Translations under genes and position numbers: made by a program
Assembly: GCA_003695505.1 (NCBI GenBank)
Contig: RFIY01000383.1
Span: 1 to 24,412 of the forward strand
Direction: 5' to 3'
Length of the DNA stretch: 24,412 nucleotides
Source: J088 sp003695505 [NCBI: Candidatus Dadabacteria bacterium]
GTDB taxonomy: Bacteria > J088
Notes under the pieces: generated by a model
Told to the model about the DNA's origin: nothing
What the model saw: the letters and a program-made list of their open reading frames with translations, nothing else
The model's database searches: none
Shown: piece by piece, positions 22,955 to 24,412 of the stretch
Layout: each line of letters starts with the position of its first letter
Position numbering within the stretch: the stretch's first letter is position 1

Positions 22955-24412
22955 CACCATCCTGGCTGGCGCACTTTGCGCCGTGACTGCGTTCGGGTGT
23001 TCGACCGTACCATCTGAAACCTGCACGTCATCACGAATCGTTGTCGAGGACGCAGGCACGACCGTTACATCCGGCACACTGCTGCTCGACAATCCCGCGG
23101 CGACAGAATGCGATTCCGGCACGTCCGAATCCCCGTTGACACGCGAAGGGGTGCTGACCGCACCGGGCTTCGTTCAGGCGACGATCCTGCCAGACCGTGG
23201 CGGCGTCGAGCTGACCTGGATCGATGCCAATGCGCAGGAAGACGGCTACCTGCTCCAGCGACGACCGGCCGGACTGCCGCAGTGGGCAATCATCGATGTC
23301 TACCCGCCCGACACATCGAGCGCGATCGACCCGCTGAACACCGAAAGTGCCTCCTATTTCTATCGTGTTCTCGCCTTTCAGGATGGCGTGACGCGTGCCG
23401 CGCCGGAGGTGCGTGTTGACTTCCCCGACCAGACGCCGCCAGACACGCAACTGCTGTTCAAACCCCCGACGCTGACTGCCGACAGCGCGGCAACCTTCGT
23501 TTTTGTCAGCAGCGAGGGTGCCGGGCGGTTTACCTGCGTGCTGACGCGCAACGATGAAACACCCAAGGTCGTCTCGTGCGGCGAAGACCTCAACTGCCTG
23601 CTCGGGGACAACCGTTGCCGCGGCAGTTGGACTGGCAGCAACCTGTCTTCGGGAACCTATACCTTCGAAGTCGCGGCGCGCGATCTGGCCGGCAACGAGG
23701 ATCCGACGCCCGCGAAGTATTCCTGGGAAGTTGACCGCGAACCGCCCGTCCTGTCGATTACGCCGCCACCGCCGGTCAAGGTTTACGCCTCGGACAACAT
23801 TACGATCAACTTCAACAGCGACGATCCCAACGCACAGTACTGGTGTACGGTTTCGACATCCGGCGATGCAGTTGCGAAGGTTGGCCCGGTTTCCTGTGAT
23901 CCGGCGAACGGCTTCACCTTCCCGTACGGTCTCGACGGCGTGCAGCGCACGTTTTCCCTGACCGCAACCGACCAGCTCGGGAACTCCGGGCCACCAGCGA
24001 CGCACTCGTTCTGGATCGACCGGACGCCGCCCGAGATCAGCTTCGTCGCCCCTGCAACGATATTTCTGCAACCCGCGAATGCGCTGACGGTGACCATCTC
24101 GCTATCCGATAGCGGAACGGATGTCCTCGATCCGACGGTCCTGTTCCCGAGCGGCTTCACAGAAGTACCCGCGCGCTGCTGGCTGCACTCGGACAATGCC
24201 GGCGTCAATCAGCTCATCGATCCCTGCCTGACCGGCCTCAGCAAGGCTGTGCAGCTCAACATCAATCTGACGGGCCTGCCTGTCACGGACGGCGACTACA
24301 CGCTCGCGGTCACTGTCGAGGATGTTCTCGGAAATACAGGGACGGGCACCTTTTCGTGGCACTTCGACGGGCTGCCGCCGACGCCGGAGTTCACCGCGAC
24401 ACCAACCGATCC
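22938..24412 (+). CDS. Ig/Fn3-repeat lipoprotein, partial
   Basis: The frame starts at ATG 22938 behind GAGGTGG and is open to the right window edge, so at least 491 residues are seen. The signal peptide ends 'AVTAFGC'. An Fn3-like domain (about 65-155, 'GVELTWIDANAQEDGYLLQR') is followed by at least three bacterial Ig-like modules, each beginning with a 'DxxPP' hinge ('PDQTPPDTQ', 'VDREPPVLSI', 'IDRTPPEISF', 'FDGLPPTPEF') and containing 'TFEVAARDLAGN', 'TFSLTATDQLGN' or 'TLAVTVEDVLGN'. Such stalk-like proteins usually display a distal domain on the surface. Paired cysteines within modules suggest disulfides. Confidence 0.88.
   Translation, partial: MSWRRDTILAGALCAVTAFGCSTVPSETCTSSRIVVEDAGTTVTSGTLLLDNPAATECDSGTSESPLTREGVLTAPGFVQATILPDRGGVELTWIDANAQEDGYLLQRRPAGLPQWAIIDVYPPDTSSAIDPLNTESASYFYRVLAFQDGVTRAAPEVRVDFPDQTPPDTQLLFKPPTLTADSAATFVFVSSEGAGRFTCVLTRNDETPKVVSCGEDLNCLLGDNRCRGSWTGSNLSSGTYTFEVAARDLAGNEDPTPAKYSWEVDREPPVLSITPPPPVKVYASDNITINFNSDDPNAQYWCTVSTSGDAVAKVGPVSCDPANGFTFPYGLDGVQRTFSLTATDQLGNSGPPATHSFWIDRTPPEISFVAPATIFLQPANALTVTISLSDSGTDVLDPTVLFPSGFTEVPARCWLHSDNAGVNQLIDPCLTGLSKAVQLNINLTGLPVTDGDYTLAVTVEDVLGNTGTGTFSWHFDGLPPTPEFTATPTD

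Noticed and set aside
1-24412. Mobile element, CRISPR array, tRNA or toxin-antitoxin pair
   Set aside because: No transposase, integrase, regular spaced repeat, cloverleaf or small paired ORFs could be supported.

Overview
The window is GC-rich, densely packed bacterial DNA from a Gram-negative organism. It encodes Lol-type lipoproteins, a predicted outer-membrane beta-barrel and an O-antigen-polymerase-like protein. The order sirC, hemX/ccsA-like, hemA, hemC, cobA-hemD fusion is typical of deltaproteobacterial-type lineages (Desulfobacterota, Myxococcota, Binatota and relatives). That placement is an inference from gene order and fusions, not from a search. No tRNA, rRNA, IS element, CRISPR array or prophage gene was seen.

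Region A (1-8708) is chemosensory. On the minus strand lie a large lipoprotein of unknown function, a YfiR/DUF4154-family periplasmic protein, and a methyl-accepting chemotaxis protein (MCP) that runs off the left edge. The MCP sensor region looks like the CHASE8 domain of YfiN. On the plus strand is a six-gene operon in which every junction overlaps by 1-4 bases: an MCP-like transducer with a two-helix membrane anchor and no periplasmic domain, a short CheW, a CheY, a compact CheA, a PAS-DHp protein with no ATPase domain, and a zinc-ribbon receiver protein. No CheR or CheB is visible. This looks like a rewired chemosensory phosphorelay with lipoprotein/YfiR-type envelope input, and is the most novel part of the window.

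Region B (8677-14856, all minus strand) is a tetrapyrrole operon: precorrin-2 dehydrogenase (sirC), a HemX/CcsA-like membrane protein, hemA, hemC, a CobA-HemD fusion and a polytopic membrane protein of unknown role. Together these carry glutamyl-tRNA to precorrin-2/sirohydrochlorin; HemL and HemB are not in the window. The last gene overlaps the chemosensory operon tail-to-tail by 32 bases.

Region C (14860-21657, minus strand) holds, in transcription order, an O-antigen-polymerase-like protein, a TIGR04283-type glycosyltransferase, an RlmI-family rRNA methyltransferase, a small secreted protein, a LolA-like outer-membrane lipoprotein-sorting protein, a DUF1302-like beta-barrel and a zinc-dependent alcohol dehydrogenase. 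Several junctions overlap by 1-4 bases.

Region D (21734-24412, plus strand) holds two overlapping lipoprotein genes with fibronectin-III/Ig-like modules; the second runs off the right edge. A short AT-rich divergent promoter region separates C and D.
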